From Ascarosepion bandense (lineage: Eukaryota; Mollusca; Cephalopoda; Sepiida; Sepiidae), in assembly GCA_037127315.1 (NCBI GenBank), contig JBBBDQ010001122.1, forward strand, positions 5,187,001 to 5,251,000: a stretch of 64,000 nt of DNA, given 5' to 3'. Positions 62,758 to 64,000 of the stretch are shown one piece after another. The notes below the pieces were generated by a model that worked only from the letters and a program-made list of their open reading frames with translations, ran no database searches and was not told where the DNA came from. The position numbers and the translations under genes were made by a program. Each line of letters opens with the position of its first letter. Positions within the stretch are counted from its first letter, which is position 1.

Positions 62758-63300
62758 TTGTTATTATTATTATTATTATTTCATTTTTCTTCATATTTTG
62801 ATTTCTACTATGGTCGCACTACCTACCAAGTCTGCGGGAAGATCTAAGGTGGGTCGTGGTGTGTTGTCATGGCTCCATTTCATTTTTTTTCTCCCCTAAC
62901 ATCCCTAGCGTTACATAGACAAAGTTCTCCTTCAAGACAATCTTTTGTATATCTCTTAAGCAGGGGTTTCCAAGGATTCTTTCAATGTGTTGTTTTGTTC
63001 CATTTTTTTATCATTCCAAGTGCACCTACTATCACTGGCACGATTCTTCTTTTCAATTTCCACATTTTTCTATTTCAATTTCCAGGTCTTTATATTTTGA
63101 CAGTTTTTCGAATTCTTTGGTTGCTATGTTACAATCCGCTGGACAAGCTATATCAATTAATAGGCAAGTTTTCTCCTTCTGGTTTTTAACAATAATGTCC
63201 GGCCTATTTGCTTCAATTTTTTCTGTCTGTGAAGATGGTGTAATCCCATAGAATGGTGACATCTTCTATTTCTGTAACTGGTGCTGGGTGATGTTCATAC
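62758..63300 (-). pseudogene. LINE C-terminal domain, (TAA)n-tailed family, copy 1
   Basis: Minus frames give 'EIEDVTILWDYTIF', 'EANRPDIIVKNQKEKTCLLI', 'DIACPADCNIATKEFEKLSK', 'YKDLEIEIEK' then a frameshift and 'GTKQHIERI'-like. This C-terminal domain (RPD.........DIA.P.D.N......EK..KY..L..E) follows the RT in a widespread invertebrate LINE class. Tail (TAA)n at 62758-62780. Confidence 0.85.
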
Positions 63301-63383
63301 CAGTGTTTATTTACATATTTTCCAATAGCGTTTATATTTACATATTTTCCAATAGTGTTTATATTTACATATTTTCCATAGTG

Positions 63384-63387
<4 letters not shown>
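63296..63387 (+). repeat. 27-bp tandem repeat, three units
   Basis: GTTTATATTTACATATTTTC with CAATAG(C/T) spacers, three units, between two LINE copies. Confidence 0.85.
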
Positions 63388-63439
<52 letters not shown>

Positions 63440-64000
63440 GTCATTTTTCATCATATTTCGATTTCTGCTTTGGTCTCACTACCAACCAAGTCTGCGGGGA
63501 GACCTAAGGCAGGTAGTGGCGTGTTGTTATGGCTCCATTTCATGTTTTTCTATCTTCCCTATCATCTCCAGCATTACATAGATAAAGTTTTCCTTAGTGT
63601 GTGGGCTGTACTTAATAAGACAATTTTTTGTATATCTCTTAAGCTGGGGTTTCCAGGGATTCTTTCAATGTGTTGTTTTGTTCCATTTTTTATCATTCCA
63701 AGTGTACCTACTATCACTGGCACAACTCTTGTTTTCAATTTCCACATTTTTCCTATTTCAATTTCCAGGTCTTTATATTTTGACAGTTTTTCAAATTCCT
63801 TGATTGCTATGTTACAATCCGCTGGACAAGCCATATCAATTAATAGACAAGTTTTCTCCTTCTGGTTTTTAACAATAATGTCTGGCCTGTTTGCTTCAAT
63901 TTTTCTGTCTGTGTAGATGGTGTAATCCCATAGAATGGTTACATCTTCTATTTCTGTAACCGGTGCTGGGTGATGTTCATACCAGTGTTTGCCTACAGCT
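63388..64000 (-). pseudogene. LINE C-terminal domain, (TAA)n-tailed family, copy 2 (runs off the window)
   Basis: Clean minus frame 'ACPADCNIAIKEFEKLSKYK', 'DLEIEIGKMWKLKTRVVPVI', 'VGTLGMIKNGTKQHIERIPG', 'NPSLRDIQKIVLLSTAHTLR', ending at a normal stop near 63574. The upstream part extends beyond 64000. The 3' UTR ends in (TAA)n, seen as (TTA)n at 63388-63440. Less decayed than copy 1; the full element may be intact outside the window. Confidence 0.85.

Noticed and set aside
62869..63251. Plus-strand frames of 88-106 residues (also 63470-63916)
   Set aside because: Antisense shadows of the LINE C-terminal domain.

Overview
The window looks like intergenic or heterochromatic DNA of an invertebrate animal, most likely a mollusc. 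A cephalopod is my best guess, from the mixture of LINE, SINE, Penelope-like and Helitron families and the very frequent (AT)n tracts; this is inference, not proof. I found no host protein-coding gene, no functional tRNA or rRNA gene and no CRISPR. Nearly every recognisable stretch is a mobile-element relic, a satellite or a microsatellite. Boundaries read by eye are generally good to about 5-30 bases.

Layout. 1-4.7 kb: LINE 3' ends, a tRNA-derived SINE and broken Penelope-like (PLE) pieces. 4.8-5.2 kb: a SINE-like unit flanked by two hammerhead ribozymes. 5.5-14 kb: a Helitron-like element, LINE ends with nested insertions, a tandem SINE array and an internally deleted mariner. 14-20 kb: SINEs with a 5S rRNA-derived head, a GA tract and two Helitron-like copies. 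21-24.6 kb: a ~120-bp satellite with an 896-bp higher-order duplication, abutting a decayed DNA-transposase gene (24.6-25.6 kb). 26-38.5 kb: Helitron-like copies, PLE ends, hammerhead motifs and LINE reverse-transcriptase relics. 42-45.5 kb: a perfect 83-bp-arm palindrome and the best PLE coding region (RT plus GIY-YIG, one in-frame stop). 46-54 kb: a minisatellite carrying two nested elements, further repeats and more hammerheads. 54-64 kb: a mariner relic, SINE dimers, a GAAACGAG-type minisatellite in both orientations, and LINE C-terminal domains ending in (TAA)n.

The most notable theme is self-cleaving RNA. Sequences matching the hammerhead core (CUGANGA ... GAAA ... NUH with a pairing stem I) occur in at least five distinct families here. 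One of these is a ~307-bp family with tRNA-like pol III boxes and a ribozyme at each end, similar in design to the schistosome Sm-alpha element and to metazoan retrozymes. Others fit PLE terminal regions. Most sit directly against (AT)n tracts. A second theme is SINE mosaicism: one body occurs with or without a 5S head and with two alternative tails, one of them shared with an unrelated repeat.
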